A stretch of DNA of 64,000 nucleotides from Bagarius yarrelli (GCA_005784505.1 VCAZ01000069.1:1631896-1695895), one strand, 5' to 3'; numbered from the stretch's first letter, positions 46,876 to 58,916 are shown. Notes: generated by a model not told the origin, from the letters alone. Made by a program: numbers and translations.

Positions 46876-49800
46876 GTTGTTGTCAAATATTTCTCACAAA
46901 ATAAAAAATAAATGAATAATTTAAAGCGTTTAAAGGGCCCTCGCACCCGGGCTCAGTGCCACCCCTTGGCTTTATTAAAATGGTGGCCAACATGCATTTA
47001 AAGTGGCAAATATAGTAGGAATACATAATAATCATTCATCTTTTTTCAACTTTATGCTGTCACCTGGTGGCGCTATGACTATAATCAAATATTGGAATGT
47101 ACAGTATATGTCTTTAAGCCAGCACTTTTACCAAACATGTAACGTGTAGTACAGATTGGACATTGCATGTTTAAATTAGTGTAGAACAAGTAATTTCCTG
47201 TTGCTAGCAGACAAAATACAGCGCCTGGAAATGGCAAAAATGCTAAGATTTGCCAAGAAAATGTTTAATAATCAACTTCCTGTTGGGTTTAGAATTTTGC
47301 TCCCGAAGACTTTTTTGTAGGTATTGGTGTGTCACATTTGTGTACCAATTTTCATAAATGTGCATAAAACCTAGCGAAAGACACACTCCATTGAAAGTTT
47401 ATAGGTGGTACTATTGAGCCGTTTTGCCACACCCACTTCTGAAACCTAGATCAGACATAAATTTGAAAATGTAAAGCTTCAAGAGTTTTTTTAGCATGTT
47501 TAGGCCCTCGAAAATCCGACTCATTTTAAAGAAGAGAAAGAAGAAGAGGAGGAAACAGAGAAATTCCAATAAGGTTTTTGCACCACAGACATCCGGCCCT
47601 AATGAAATAAACTTTAAATCATATTGTATTAATTATAGTGATGAGAAGTCATGTACGTATTATGAGACATGTTAAAAATTTAAAAAATTAAAAGTTAAAA
47701 AAAAAAAACATATTTGTCATGATAAAAAGTTATAATGAAAACTAAGTGAAATTTCTACTTAGCAAGAGAGACAGGCTTAAAATCCAGAGGAGACCAATTT
47801 GACCAGACCTTAGGTACTGCTTTCTGTGGCCAAACCTAAGAAAAATCTGGCAAAACTCTATGTTCTTCTCTGAGTTTTTTTAAGTTTAGATTTCCATCCG
47901 TTTTTGAATGAACTAATATTAAATCAGGACATCCAGTCTCCCGTTTATCACACTAACATGTTTATTATAAGCACTGTGTAAGCAGGTTGTCTAGTTAAAC
48001 AGATGTTCGCCATAATATTTAGATTTAAATGACTTTTAGTTTTGTTTTGTGCAGACTGTAACAAATTGTGAGTCTGGAGTTACTAAGGCATACCATGCTG
48101 GTAGAATAAGTCCTCCAGGCCAGGGGCTGGTGGCTTTGTGTCACTGCGTCCATGGCGAACCTAAAAATAAAAAATGTGTATTAATTAAATCAATTGTGAA
48201 TGAATTAAGTTTTTTTTATTTTATTTTTTTTTATTACAGCCTGTCTATTAGTCCAATAAAGGATTGTCATTAGTATGCTTTTGGAATCTTATTAAATACT
48301 AGTACATTTAACAAAAAAAACATTAAATAAAAGAGTGTGTTTCTAATTGCATGTGCAAACTTAATAACAACTGAAAAAAGCAGTTTTACTAATGAAGGGC
48401 AATAAGGATTAGCTTTAAAAAAAGACAAAATGAACGCCTTAACATGTCTTGTCCTGGCCAAATATATAAAATGAATCTATTTTTTTTTTTACAAAACTAA
48501 AATTTAATTCTTATCAAAACTATTTACCAGTGGAGATACTTATCAAGTTATGATAAACGCCATGCATGAAGTCTCAAGTTAATATTTTGATAGTAAAGTC
48601 CTTCAGAATTTATCTATTTGACAGCACAGAAATCTGATTAGTAAGATATTAGATCAAAAATTGGTAGATTGTTTTGATCAGGCGGGTAGTTCTCACAATA
48701 GACAATGCATTATAAGATACAATACACTTTATTTTTGTTAAAATTCTAAACTGCAGACACCATGTCTGCAGTGGTTTCCCAAAGGGGGACGTGGACGGGC
48801 TAGTGTGAAGTCAGCAGATTTTTATAGGAATTCACCCAAATTAAAAAAAAAAATGGCCGAAATATGAGCTGAAAATATATACCATGCAGCATCTCATTGC
48901 AAGAGGGATGATCTAAGACAAACACAACAGGGCAACTACAATGACAATTGTACAATTATTGGCACCCCTGGTTAAGATGTGTTAAAAGCTGTAAAAGAAA
49001 AGAATAAACTTACAGTGAAAATGTAATCAAAATCTAACCTTTAACTTTACAAAAAAAAAAAAAAAAATCCAGGATTGAAAAAAAATACATATATTTTTAA
49101 ATCCCCAATTTGTACAATTATTGGCAACCCTAGCCATTGCTACTGTGAAGTATGGTGGAGGATCTGTGATGCTGTGGGCCTGTTGCCTCTGGAAAAAGAT
49201 CCCCTACCATACTTCACAGTGGCCATTAGGTGCTTTTCTGCATACTCATCTTTTGTTTTACGCCAGACCCGCTCAGAGTGTTTTTGTTGCCAAAAAGCTC
49301 TAACCTTGTTAGCGTGCATCATAAACTCTTTAAAATACCAGGACATTTTTTAATCAAAACCTGATGGCCGCTGCCAGAAAACCGAAGATGGAGCATCACT
49401 GAGTCTTCTAGCAGGTTAATGACCCAAAACATGTGGTGAAATCTACACAAAAATGAATAGAAACAGAATCAAGCTTCTCCCATGGCCATCTCAGTCTCCA
49501 GACCTCAAACCCAATTTAAAAAACCTGTGGGGTGAGTGCATAAGATAGGACCCAGGACTTTGGATCATCTAGAAATATTGTGCAAAGAGGAATAGTCAAA
49601 GATCCCTCCCTCTGTATTCTACAGTCTTGTGAAATGTTATAGAAGGAGATTGTCCTGTTGGCAAATGGGGTTGTACAAAGTATTAACATCAGGGGTGCCA
49701 ATAATTGTGACACACATAAATTCATGTATAAAAAATATTTCTTAATGTGGGATAAATGTATTTCAATTTAAGTTTGTATTTTTCTCTTTTTTTGCACTGT

Positions 49801-52800
49801 GGTTCTATATTGTTTTAAAAATAAAAGCATTTGTTAGAATCCTAAGAACACATCTTCTAACCAGGGGTGCCAATAATTCTGGAGGGGCACTATAATTGAG
49901 TTTAAAATTTTAATATACAGTATAGTTTACTAAAAAAAACTGTATAGTTGTGTGTAAGGGTATCATAGTGTTATCACGGTTCTGGGTCCCACCCACTCCC
50001 ACTGGCATTTTTTTCAATCAGGTGATTAAAAGTGAGTTTCTATCTTGTTAAAAGTGTTTTCCATCTAGTAGGATTTCTGAAAAATTGTCAGCCTCTACTG
50101 TACGATGCAGGCTTGACTAATGCTTCTATATCTCTTTTTTTAAGCAAGGGCGAGCCCGTCCAAAAAAAGTTTGGGAACTACTGTTGAACTACTGGGAACA
50201 GATGGTTTGACTTGATATTCTTATAACAGTTGACATTTAGTTTTAACAAACATTAAGGAAAAAAAACACAATCTTTGATATGTAATATAGTAAACAAAAA
50301 AATACATCTGTCACTCTTTTAGCATGGTAAAAAAGATAAAAACAGGTTTACGGTATTCAGTATTTAGCTCCAAAGCTAATAAAACTGGCTAATCAAGGTT
50401 TTGCTTACAGGCATGTTGGAGAGAATAAACCTACCTTTGGTAACCCTGTTTTAAAATGTCAGGATAAAATATTTGTACAGTTTTAGGGTTTAACTAATAT
50501 CTTCAATAAGACTGAGAAACGTTCTATATCCAAAAAAAAGCATACATAGCTTTCAAACTTGGTGCAGTCATCTTGATCATTGTTGGAGCAGTACATAGGT
50601 CTGTGTGCCATGGTGATTATCCAGGGTCTTTCAGCCCTGTTTTCTGGTTTGTTTGCTTCCTAGTCAGAGGAGTAATACAACAAGGATTTTAATTTCATCT
50701 GCCTAAACTTAAATCTAACACAATTTATGTAACTGTGACTGGCATAAACACTTAGTTAATCAGTAAGTCAAATATATTACTTGATGAACTGATATTAGTT
50801 CAGACTGAGCACCTATTTGGCATATACCTCCAAGTCTTTCTGTAGCCACTTATACTGTTCAAACAGAAGATCAAGACCATATTCAAGGTAGAAGTAGACC
50901 TCAGTGGTGAACGAAATGATGTGTGCTGACCCAATGTTCCAGCTGTATAAAGAGTAAAAGAGATCATCTACTATTAAAACACAGAAGCAAGCATAATTAA
51001 CTTTGAACAAGAGATATTCTTTCAATGCAAAGCTGGAAACGTCTTTACTTGTAAAATGTAAGCTAGGAATAAAATAACATAACGCTTAGGATACATAATA
51101 TGTTTTACTTAAGTACCAATTTGGATATCATTGAGAACTAACACATATTATGCTAAAGTATCTGTATTGCTTTCATTTATATATTACATTAAGTGGGTAA
51201 GGTGTTAGACTGCTAATTGGAAGATCAAGGTTTGATTTCCAGCCCCTAAGCAAGACCCTTAATCCCCAAATGCTCATTCCTATAAAAGAGATAAATGTAT
51301 GTCACTCTGGATAAGGGCATCTGCCAAATGCTATAAATGTAAATATTACATTAAATTATTTTATGATTTTATCATACATTAAAACATAAATTAGGCAACA
51401 GGAAATATGTATTAAAAATATAAAATAATTTTTAAAACAGTTATAGTATTTACTATAGACATACATTTTAGTCAATTAATTAACTGACTAAAATGAACGA
51501 GCAATCAGCACTAAATTAATTAGCAATCAGCACTGTCAGACGGAAGGTACTTTAACACAGTAAGCTTTTTACGCCTAAAAAATAAGCCTACAGAACATAT
51601 TATAATCATCAAAAAATGTTAATGTAATTCTTAAATGAAATCTTTTATTTAAAGAAAAAGCTATTTCTGTATGTGGAATATTTACGTCTGGTAGCACAGT
51701 GGTTAAGGTGTTGGACTGCTAATTGGAAGATTAGGATTTGATTCCCAGCACCACCAAGTTGCCACCGCTTGGCCCCTGAGCAAGGCCCCTAACCCCCAAT
51801 TGCTCAGTTGTATAAAAAAAGATAAATGTAAGTCGCTTTGGATAAGGATGTCTGCCAAACGCTGTAAATGTAATGTATACTTAATATCAGCCGGTCCAAT
51901 TGATATGAATATTATGGTTTGGATGATTATTACTCATCAAAAGATGCCATGATCAGGTTAAACCCCTCAACAGGCTCATTAAAGGGAATGTTTAGGTCTG
52001 ATATCTGAATGGTTGGTCTTACACAAATACAGTGTTCACTAAAGGGGTAAGCTGAAGTGCACAATTGTGTCGTTAAAGACATGGTTTGAGTTGGAGTGGA
52101 AGGCCTCTTGCACAGAGATGAAGACTGTAACCCTTTGGGATGCACTGGAAATGAGACTGCATGCCAAGCCTTTATACCAAGTGTCATCAGTGTCTGACTA
52201 ATGCTTTTGTGGTTAAATGAGAACAAATCACTACAGTCATATTTCAAAAGCCATCCCAAAAGAGTGGGAAACCAATTCAAAATTCCCAGACTTAGTTCTA
52301 GAATAGTATCTTTAATAAACAGCATAACTCCAGGCAGGCTATCAGCAGGGATCTTCTTCACAGCCCACTTTCCACTCACACACAATAAAGCTCAGGGTCC
52401 ACATTCACAAAAAGGCTTAAGGTTAAAAGCATTGATGCACCGATACAGATACTGGTATCGGGCCTGATACTGAACTCATGTACTCGTACTCATAAAAACA
52501 GAGCAGATACCGAAGACCGATACTTATTGTGATGTCTTCGACAGAACTTTCAATGCAAAAAGCGGCAGCAACAAAATGTCAGGCTGAACCGTGTGAAAAT
52601 ATTTTAAATTTTAATGGCAGATTGCAAATTTGTAATGCAAAAATATTACGGTACAAAAATGACAGCAAACAATGCAAGTTATCCGATAAAACATCTAAAG
52701 TTAAACCCTTGCAAAACAAAAGAAAATAGCAAGAGATAACCAGAGAACCATACTAATAATCTATTTTAAAAAAGTATCGTATTAGTGAGTACCAGGTAAA

Positions 52801-55337
52801 ATATCTTTAATAGGTTGTATTTAGAGCAAAATGCAACTTGCATAATCCAAATGACCCTTAAAAAAAACAAATCACAAACAGTTGTTGCTGTTGGAAACTT
52901 ATGTCTCTACCAAGTTAATGTGTTTCAATCATGTACAAAATGGTGTTTACATACTGTGAATATTCCTCAAGTACTAAAGGAAGTAATGAAACACCACTGG
53001 AAGTCCTGATTTTGAGAATTTTTCATAAGAAAAATAGTTTTACTTCACAAGTAAACTGTTTTATATAATCAAACCAAATATTGCCTGGCTATTCCTTCAG
53101 CTTCCAACAGATGTTCACCAAACATCCTTCTAACTTTTTCATTGGTAAAACGGTTTTAAAAAGTTTTTTTCTGGCAACATTGTGGCAAATGTGATTTCTT
53201 TCATATGGCAGCGCAGTGGTTAGTGCTAATTGGAAGACTGGGATTTGATTCCCAATCCTTAACCCCTAATTGCTCAGTTGTATTTAAAAAAAAAAAAAGA
53301 TAAATGTAAGTCGCTCTGGACAAGGATGTCTGCCAAACGCTGTAAATGTAAATGTAATGTATACTTAATATCAGCCGGTCCGATTGATATGAATATTATG
53401 GTTTGGATGATTATTACTCATCAAAAGATGCCATGATCATCTTAAACCCCTCAACAAGCTCATTAACAGGTTTTTTGAAAAAAATAGTCCATTGGTGAGG
53501 TCGGAATTTAAAAAAAAAATATGGCCCAATTGTTTATGCCAAAGCATAAGCGTTTGGTTTGTCAGCTCTGTGGTATGTGGTTAAAACACATCATTCTTAT
53601 GTAATCCACAAAGGAGAACATCTGTTCTGGACATAAATGGTATCTGATAAATGAAAAGGGGATGAGATGGAACTAAAACTCATACCTGTACCACAGGCTT
53701 TCAGCTTCCCCTGGCATCATGAAACGGTTCTTGTAGTGTGAGAAATTGCTGTAATTAAAAAAAATTAAAAAATTAAAAAATCCCAGCATCTGGTTGGTTA
53801 ATTAGTTTTTAGATTTTCTGAAAATGCTGTAGTTAGCATTTTATAATTAATTTTATACATTTAGGGTATAATGTTAACAGGTAGCTTTGGATCTACTGAG
53901 GTTGTTCCAGGACAAACAAGCTGTCCTTTCTGGGCCCCCGGAGAAAAGCTTCAAACCCTCAACTGCTCAAATAGAGAAAACAAAAGTCACTCGACTAGAT
54001 TAGACTAGATTAGACAAAACTGTTTTTGATGTTTATAGATGTTTCTGATATTATATTTAAAAATTGAACATTAATTAGGAATATTGTTCTTGTGACAGAA
54101 TGTAAGTCATTTTATTCTGCAAGTCCTTTTTCTGCAGACACAGTTCAGATTAGTCAGATTAACACCAGACTGGCGAGGTTTAAGCAGAAAAAGAAGTGGA
54201 TGATAATCTCTGCAGACGCGGAGAGGATAAGGCCAGTAGTATACATCATTTATATATAATTGTCCGTGTTAGCAGAATTGATTTTAAAACCAAAAACTAT
54301 CCGTTTAATTAAGAGAAGCACATGGGGGTGTGCAGAATGACAGAAAGGGCATCAGTGAACAAAAACCTACTGGAAAGGTAAATAAAACTAAAAGAACAAT
54401 TATATAGCCCCCTCTTCTGGCCAAAAAAAAATTGTGTATAATGAACATATAAAATATATGTTTCTATTGACATTATGAGACATAGATAATTCATGTTGAT
54501 AAATAATTAATGAAAATTCTTAGATCATTGTAACTGTTCACTGTTTTATATAGATAAAGAAAGCTGGCAATGGCTGTTCGTAAGTCAGTTTATATAGAAA
54601 TCCATCTTTGGTTTTATTTATTTTTTTGTTTGTTTCTTATAAAACATATTAGGATCAGATTTGAGCTTTTAGCTTTAAATGTAGCGTAATATCATTTCCC
54701 TAACACTGTTTATCAGCCTTTTAAGTAAATTATTTTACAATCAACCTCTGAGGTATGCCTTATCCTGCACTGGCAGACTAGTGAAAGCAGAAAACGACTG
54801 TACATACGATAACTAATCAAACTTGAATAAATGCCACCTGTTTAGCTATTTTTCTATTTTTGGTATTAAGGGGAAAATACTGCTTACTATAGCCTATTTA
54901 CATCACGAGCGTCTCATTGGTTAGGTCACAGTGGCTCATTAAAAAAAAAAGCAGAGCAAATTCCTCACAAAATGTTCTGGATTTTGATACTACCCCTTCT
55001 TCCTCATCATGTGTCTTTTTCCAGACAGCGGCAGTTGTCCATAAAAAGGTTGTTTAATACTCCAACTATTCATATGGTTATGGAATATGCATTTAAGCTC
55101 TGCCAAAAAACTTTTTGAAATCACAGCCTGTTTAGGACAGACAGTGCAAAAAAAAATTCAGAGCAAAACCAAAACAGACATTTTTCTAGACTCCAGACTT
55201 GCTGTGCATCCAAGGAATGGGCTCTGCAACCGTCCAATCAAACTCTCACAAATTCACCAGGAAAAAATGTGTTATATCAAGTCAGGTGGGTAAAATAAAT
55301 ATATTCATTAAAACACATTAATATAAATAAAAAATTT

Positions 55338-55379
<42 letters not shown>

Positions 55380-56944
55380 CAGACAGACATATAGTGTGTA
55401 AAATACATATATTTATAAAATATTAATATGAATTTAAAATCCTGATGGATGGATGATGGATGGATGGATGGACGGACGGACGGACAGACAGATAGATAGA
55501 TAGATAGATATCATCATACTCACTAGGCCCACTCGTGATTTCCAGGACAGGTCATATATGGCACATAGGCAGCAATAGACTCAATTTGTCTCATAAACTC
55601 ATCTCCAATCCTGCCATTGTCCTGAAACACAAATATACAACTAGACATACCTACCAAAATACAAAATGAAAAAGACTGAGTTATCACGTTACTGGCAATA
55701 CAACAAACGTCACATCTACTGTATAGTGCTTAAACTAAGACAATATTAAGGTGTGTTAAATAAAATTATATACGTTGGACATAAGAGAAACCTGAGTAAC
55801 GACTCAAAGTAAGCAGAGCTAAAACAGAAAGCTTCCAAAACAGAACTAAAGCAATTTTCCAGGCAACTCACTCACAGCCCGATCATTGCTTCAAAAAGGG
55901 ACATAAAGACCATCATAAAATCCGAACCATCTGTTTTTTTTAACAAAAAATATTAAAATGTGCATAATTGTGGTGAAAAAAAAGTACAAACTCAAATACG
56001 ATGCTGAATTTTTTAGCTTTTTGTCGGCTCTGGTTTTATTTTTTCTGGACTCTTAGGATAGTGAAATGGATTTTTTAAACAGAACCTGTTGTACTTAAAA
56101 CTTTAAACGATTTTAATAAACTGATCCAATGTTAGTCACTCAGGGGTTTAAATCCTTCACGTTCATAATCTAACCAAAGTTTGCATATGGAAATAGTTTA
56201 TAAAAGACTTTAATCTGTATATTGTGTTAATGGTGAATTCTATCTGAACAAAAATGTTGAACAAGAAATATATGTTCAAGTAATAATGGAAATTTATATA
56301 TCTTGTATTTTTACCTGTTATCAAAATAAAAGTGTGTACATCTGTTCATTCGGACAGTTTGCTAAAGTAAACTATTAGCCATTTTTTAATATGTTTGTCC
56401 AATTCATTTAAACCAGCTTACCTCATGCATATCATAAGCAAAATCTCCTGCAAATCAAACAGACAAAAGAATATTTTAGAATTATAATTAATAAACCAAT
56501 AATAACCAACTAATAATAAAAGCTCATAAACATTAACTAGGGTTACCGGTGATTGATAGCTCTTAATACTGTAAGTGTTGATAGATTTAAGATTAAATAT
56601 TAACATCATCAAATTAAATAGTCTTTTTGGGGTTTTTTTTTTACTTTTGTATGATAAATTACACAAGCTCAGATAAATCAAACCCTGCATTAAACTTTTG
56701 ACTTATACCTGCATGGATCAAACCTTACTTAAGCTCGCAACTTATACCTGCATGATTTAATACACTGTACTGATGCCACACAAAAGGGTTTTAGAACACT
56801 GCCTAAATTAATAGTTGTACAGATGTTCAGCATAAATACATACATTCGTGCTGCCTTCTTTCTTTCTTTCTTTCTTTTTAACCATCCATCTGGGTCCATT
56901 TCTTTCTTTCTTTCTTTCTATTTATCCATCCATCTGGGTCCATT

Positions 56945-56976
<32 letters not shown>

Positions 56977-58611
56977 TCAGACAGTGCAGACAGACAGACA
57001 GACAGTCTAAGCCAAAGGAAGTCATGTAATAGTATTTTTGTCTGCCATTCTTTGTGTCCATTTCTTTCTTTCTTTCTTTCTATTTATCCATCTATCTATC
57101 TAGCTAGCTATCCATCCATTTGGCCCCATTCCTTTTTTTTATCTCTCATTCATTTATCTATTTATCTAGCTATACATCAATCCATCCATCTATCAATCCA
57201 TCCATCCATCTATCAATCCATCCATCCATCCATCTATCAATCCATCCATCCATCTATCAATCCATCCATCCATCCATCTATCCATCCATCCATCTGTCTG
57301 TTTGTCTGTCTGTCTCGCTGTCTGTCTCTCTGTCTGTCTGTTTATCATTCCTTGATAGCCACAAATGACCTAATTTTCTAATGACTACTTTCAGCTGAAA
57401 ATGCACCGTTACATAGCAAAAGTCTTCCAAAAACTGGTTTCAGATGCATTTAAGTAGCCTTTCCAGATAAGCATGTTTAACCTGACAAATCTCAGGCCAA
57501 ACTATCATAATCATTTATTTTACAATGCATGTTTAGGAGTCTAACAGGTTAAAATACAGTCATTTAAAGGTTATTACATGCTGTCCATAAACAGTTAACA
57601 ATCTGATTGACATGTTATTTCTATTCTAAATCAATCTGTATTGGGCATTTATGGTGATTTAACTAATAAAAGTGATTATTTTTATTTTAAAACAATATAT
57701 AAGGAACCTCAGGTAAGTTTTTTTCATAACTTATTATATAGCCGTGAAATCTTACCAATGTGCAGAATGACATCATACATCCCGGCTTGTGTTTCTTTCT
57801 GAAGTCTGGCAAGTGATTGGGGGTTTTCATTGCCCAGGTCACCAAATAGAGCAAATCTAGGGCTGAAACTTGTGCTGTCATTCAGGGCAGTAAAAAAGAA
57901 TATATCACTCCAGCCTTTTTCACTACCACAATGGTAGACTGTAAAACACACAGTTAGTAATTACAACATGAAAAAAAACCCAAACGTTAAGCTAAGATTT
58001 TATTTAAACATCAGTTTCACATCACACCAGTGCGCAGCACAGGGCATATAATGCTTACCGTATTTAGCCCCAGATGTGAGTTCTGTCAAAGTGACTTTGT
58101 GCATGTACATTTTACGCTTCTTGGAGCCTCCATCAATAAACAGAGTGGAGTTCCCTTTAGCGCTATGACTGAAGAGCTTCCCACCCCACAGGTCATATTC
58201 CACCACGCTCTCTGTGTAATCGAAGGTTGTCCATGTAATCACCATTGAACCCTTTACACCTATAAATGCGCAACAGACAAACACATTAAATTTTTTTTTT
58301 TTTTTTTTTTTTTTTTATTCTAATAAAATTGTTTTATCAGTTTTGCTTTTTTTCAAATTTGTTAAAATCACTACATTTTTAGCCACTGTGGCATCTCAAG
58401 ATGCTTAAACAGATCACTAAATAAGCAAAAAAACAAAAAGACTAACATGAGCAATAATATAACAAAATAACAAAAAATAACATAAGTAATACCTTAGATT
58501 TTTTTTACCTGGATAGGAAATGTGCACCTGCTCAGGCTGAGACCAGATAGGGGGCACGCAGGAGACCAAAGATAGCAGACCACAAAATAAGAAGAGCCGC
58601 AGAACAGCCAT
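44199..58611 (-). CDS. acp7: Purple acid phosphatase ACP7 (acid phosphatase type 7), complete, 13 coding exons
   Basis: This gene encodes a secreted or lysosomal-type metallophosphoesterase that hydrolyses phosphate monoesters with a binuclear metal centre. Coding exons in transcription order are 58611-58509, 58259-58059, 57938-57756, 56447-56422, 55621-55524, 53748-53686, 50942-50828, 50659-50546, 48160-48094, 46697-46630, 46512-46441, 44841-44704 and 44264-44199. Every intron is GT-AG, split codons join correctly, and the sum is 1314 nt (437 aa plus stop), close to the vertebrate family length. A signal peptide covers about residues 1-18. Purple acid phosphatase motifs are GDLG (134-137), GDFAY (163-167), GNHE (198-201), the histidine of ITMAH (282) and AHEH (331-334). 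The last exons form the C-terminal domain, and several N-x-S/T sites are visible. ACP7 is recognised from overall sequence and length. No frameshift or stop is seen. Introns are large and repeat-filled. EMC7 lies upstream in divergent orientation. Confidence 0.95.
44965..45329. mobile_element. hAT-like non-autonomous repeat, uninterrupted copy
   Basis: Ends TAGGGCTGCA and TGCAGCCCTA are inverted. The interior matches the split copy at 23221-23960 in reverse orientation. It lies in the ACP7 intron between exons 11 and 12. Confidence 0.65.
46735..46873. repeat. (AT)n microsatellite upstream of ACP7 exon 10
   Basis: About 140 bp of AT with short GTGTGT and AAT interruptions, starting 37 nt from the exon 10 acceptor. 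Confidence 0.95.
46930..47610. repeat. Unclassified non-coding interspersed repeat in ACP7 intron 9
   Basis: Characteristic stretches are GGGCCCTCGCACCCGGGCTC, CACCTGGTGGCGCTATGACT and CATCCGGCCCTAATGAAATA. The layout resembles a frequent fish repeat family, but there is no second copy in the window. Confidence 0.4.
47611..48093. other. ACP7 intron DNA without recognised feature
   Basis: An A-run lies at 47698-47709. Nothing else can be supported. Confidence 0.4.
48945..49892 (+). mobile_element. Tc1-like transposon with both terminal repeats (family T3)
   Basis: Left terminus ATTATTGGCACCCCTGGTTA (about 48956) and, inverted at the right (about 49878-49857), ATTATTGGCACCCCTGGTTA. The transposase remnant between them includes KYGGGSVMLW (about 49150) and a DPKH region near 49420, followed by a decayed last catalytic region near 49500. 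A third copy of the end-like motif lies at 49110. Frames are broken, so the element is defective. It sits in the ACP7 intron between exons 8 and 9. Confidence 0.75.
49893..50545. other. ACP7 intron DNA without recognised feature
   Basis: No repeat or frame can be supported. Confidence 0.4.
51192..51345 (+). repeat. SINE family S1
   Basis: Head GTGGGTAAGGTGTTAGACTG, tail GTCACTCTGGATAAGGGCAT. It lies in the ACP7 intron between exons 6 and 7. Confidence 0.75.
51691..51870 (+). repeat. SINE family S1, near-complete copy
   Basis: GTAGCACAGTGGTTAAGGTG is a good A box and GATTTGATTCCCAGC a B-box-like region. The tail is GTCGCTTTGGATAAGGATG. It forms the left part of a larger direct duplication, with the partner at 53207. 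Confidence 0.8.
51930..52385 (-). other. Unidentified 151-codon open frame in ACP7 intron 6
   Basis: This is the longest uninterrupted non-transposon frame in the window, on the same strand as ACP7. No domain, signal peptide or known motif is seen. Its 3' part overlaps the directly duplicated block at 51871-51985. It could be a decayed transposon or a chance frame. It is not flanked by splice sites that would keep ACP7 in frame. Confidence 0.2.
52433..52780 (+). mobile_element. hAT-like remnant with possible BED-finger frame
   Basis: Starts GATGCACCGATACAGATACT followed by GGTATCGGGC, a pattern of hAT-family ends. A 66-codon frame at 52529-52729 has a spacing (ENILNFNGRLQICNAKI) loosely like a BED zinc finger, but the cysteine and histidine ligands are incomplete. 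The right end is weak. Confidence 0.35.
52790..53206. other. ACP7 intron DNA without recognised feature
   Basis: No supported frame or repeat. The short open stretch at 52815-53009 has no domain pattern. Confidence 0.4.
53207..53470 (+). repeat. SINE S1 plus flanking DNA, direct duplicate of 51691-51985
   Basis: The SINE tail is followed by GTATACTTAATATCAGCCGG and about 100 bp nearly identical to 51871-51985. The SINE body here has a 13-bp A-run and a deletion in the middle. Confidence 0.8.
53749..55330. other. ACP7 intron 5 DNA without recognised feature
   Basis: Unique-looking DNA. A short open frame at 55087-55293 shows no domain. An A-run lies at 54940-54950. Confidence 0.4.
55339..55510. 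repeat. Compound GATA/GACA/GATG/GACG microsatellite
   Basis: GATA units then GACA at 55339-55388, a 50-bp spacer, then GATG, GACG, GACA and GATA units at 55442-55510. The right edge lies 12 nt from the donor of ACP7 exon 5. Confidence 0.95.
55622..56421. other. ACP7 intron 4 DNA without recognised feature
   Basis: AT-rich. No repeat or frame is supported. Confidence 0.4.
56856..57350. repeat. Compound CTTT / ATCC / ATCT / GTCT microsatellite region
   Basis: (TTTC)n blocks at 56856-56875, 56900-56918, 56944-56979 and 57060-57080. A duplicated CCATCCATCTGGGTCCATTT spacer lies between the first blocks. ATCC, ATCT and ATCA units run at 57080-57290 and GTCT units at 57290-57345. The long open frames across it are by-products of the repeat. 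It lies in ACP7 intron 3. Confidence 0.95.
58291..58316. repeat. Poly-T tract in ACP7 intron 1
   Basis: 26 consecutive T, about 30 nt from exon 2. On the gene strand it is an A-run upstream of the acceptor. Confidence 0.95.
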
Positions 58612-58646
58612 TTTTCTTCGTTTATTTTACATTCACTGCCTCATTC
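58612..58646 (-). other. acp7: 5' UTR part of the first ACP7 coding exon
   Basis: On the minus strand a good pyrimidine tract followed by TTCAG ends at 58647, 35 nt before the ACP7 ATG. This suggests that the ATG exon is the second exon and that an untranslated first exon lies upstream. This is inferred from the splice-site pattern only. If the AG is not used, the transcription start would lie nearer to 58.65 kb. Confidence 0.45.
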
Positions 58647-58916
58647 CTGAACAATAGAATAGACAGAGACAAATGCTTTTATGTTTGTTGCCGATCACAT
58701 GATCTCCTGTGTGAGCTCAGCCAAATGTCACAAGATCAGAATATAACATTTACCTATTGGACTTTGCTCTCTCAGGGATCCAGATGAGTTTAAACCTAAA
58801 TTAAATAAACCTTATGAACTAATAGAAACTGTCAAATGGCAGCATATAACAATGAAAAAACATCAGTTATTATTATTATTACCCAAAGCTTGCTCATTAT
58901 TAGTATTATTACCCAA

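Noticed and set aside
46716..46946. Open frame of alternating Ile and Tyr
   Set aside because: It is a translation of the (AT)n array upstream of ACP7 exon 10.
51691..51870. tRNA-gene-like A and B boxes in the S1 repeats
   Set aside because: The spacing and the common 3' tail mark SINEs. No copy can form a full cloverleaf with an acceptor stem, so no tRNA gene is annotated.
55339..55510. Tetranucleotide array considered as a CRISPR-like or spaced repeat
   Set aside because: The units are 4 bp without spacers in a vertebrate intron. It is a microsatellite.
56823..57381. Long open frames rich in Ser, Phe, His, Pro and Ile at 56823-57381 and 61931-62287
   Set aside because: They are translations of CTTT, ATCC and ATCT microsatellites and have no gene structure.
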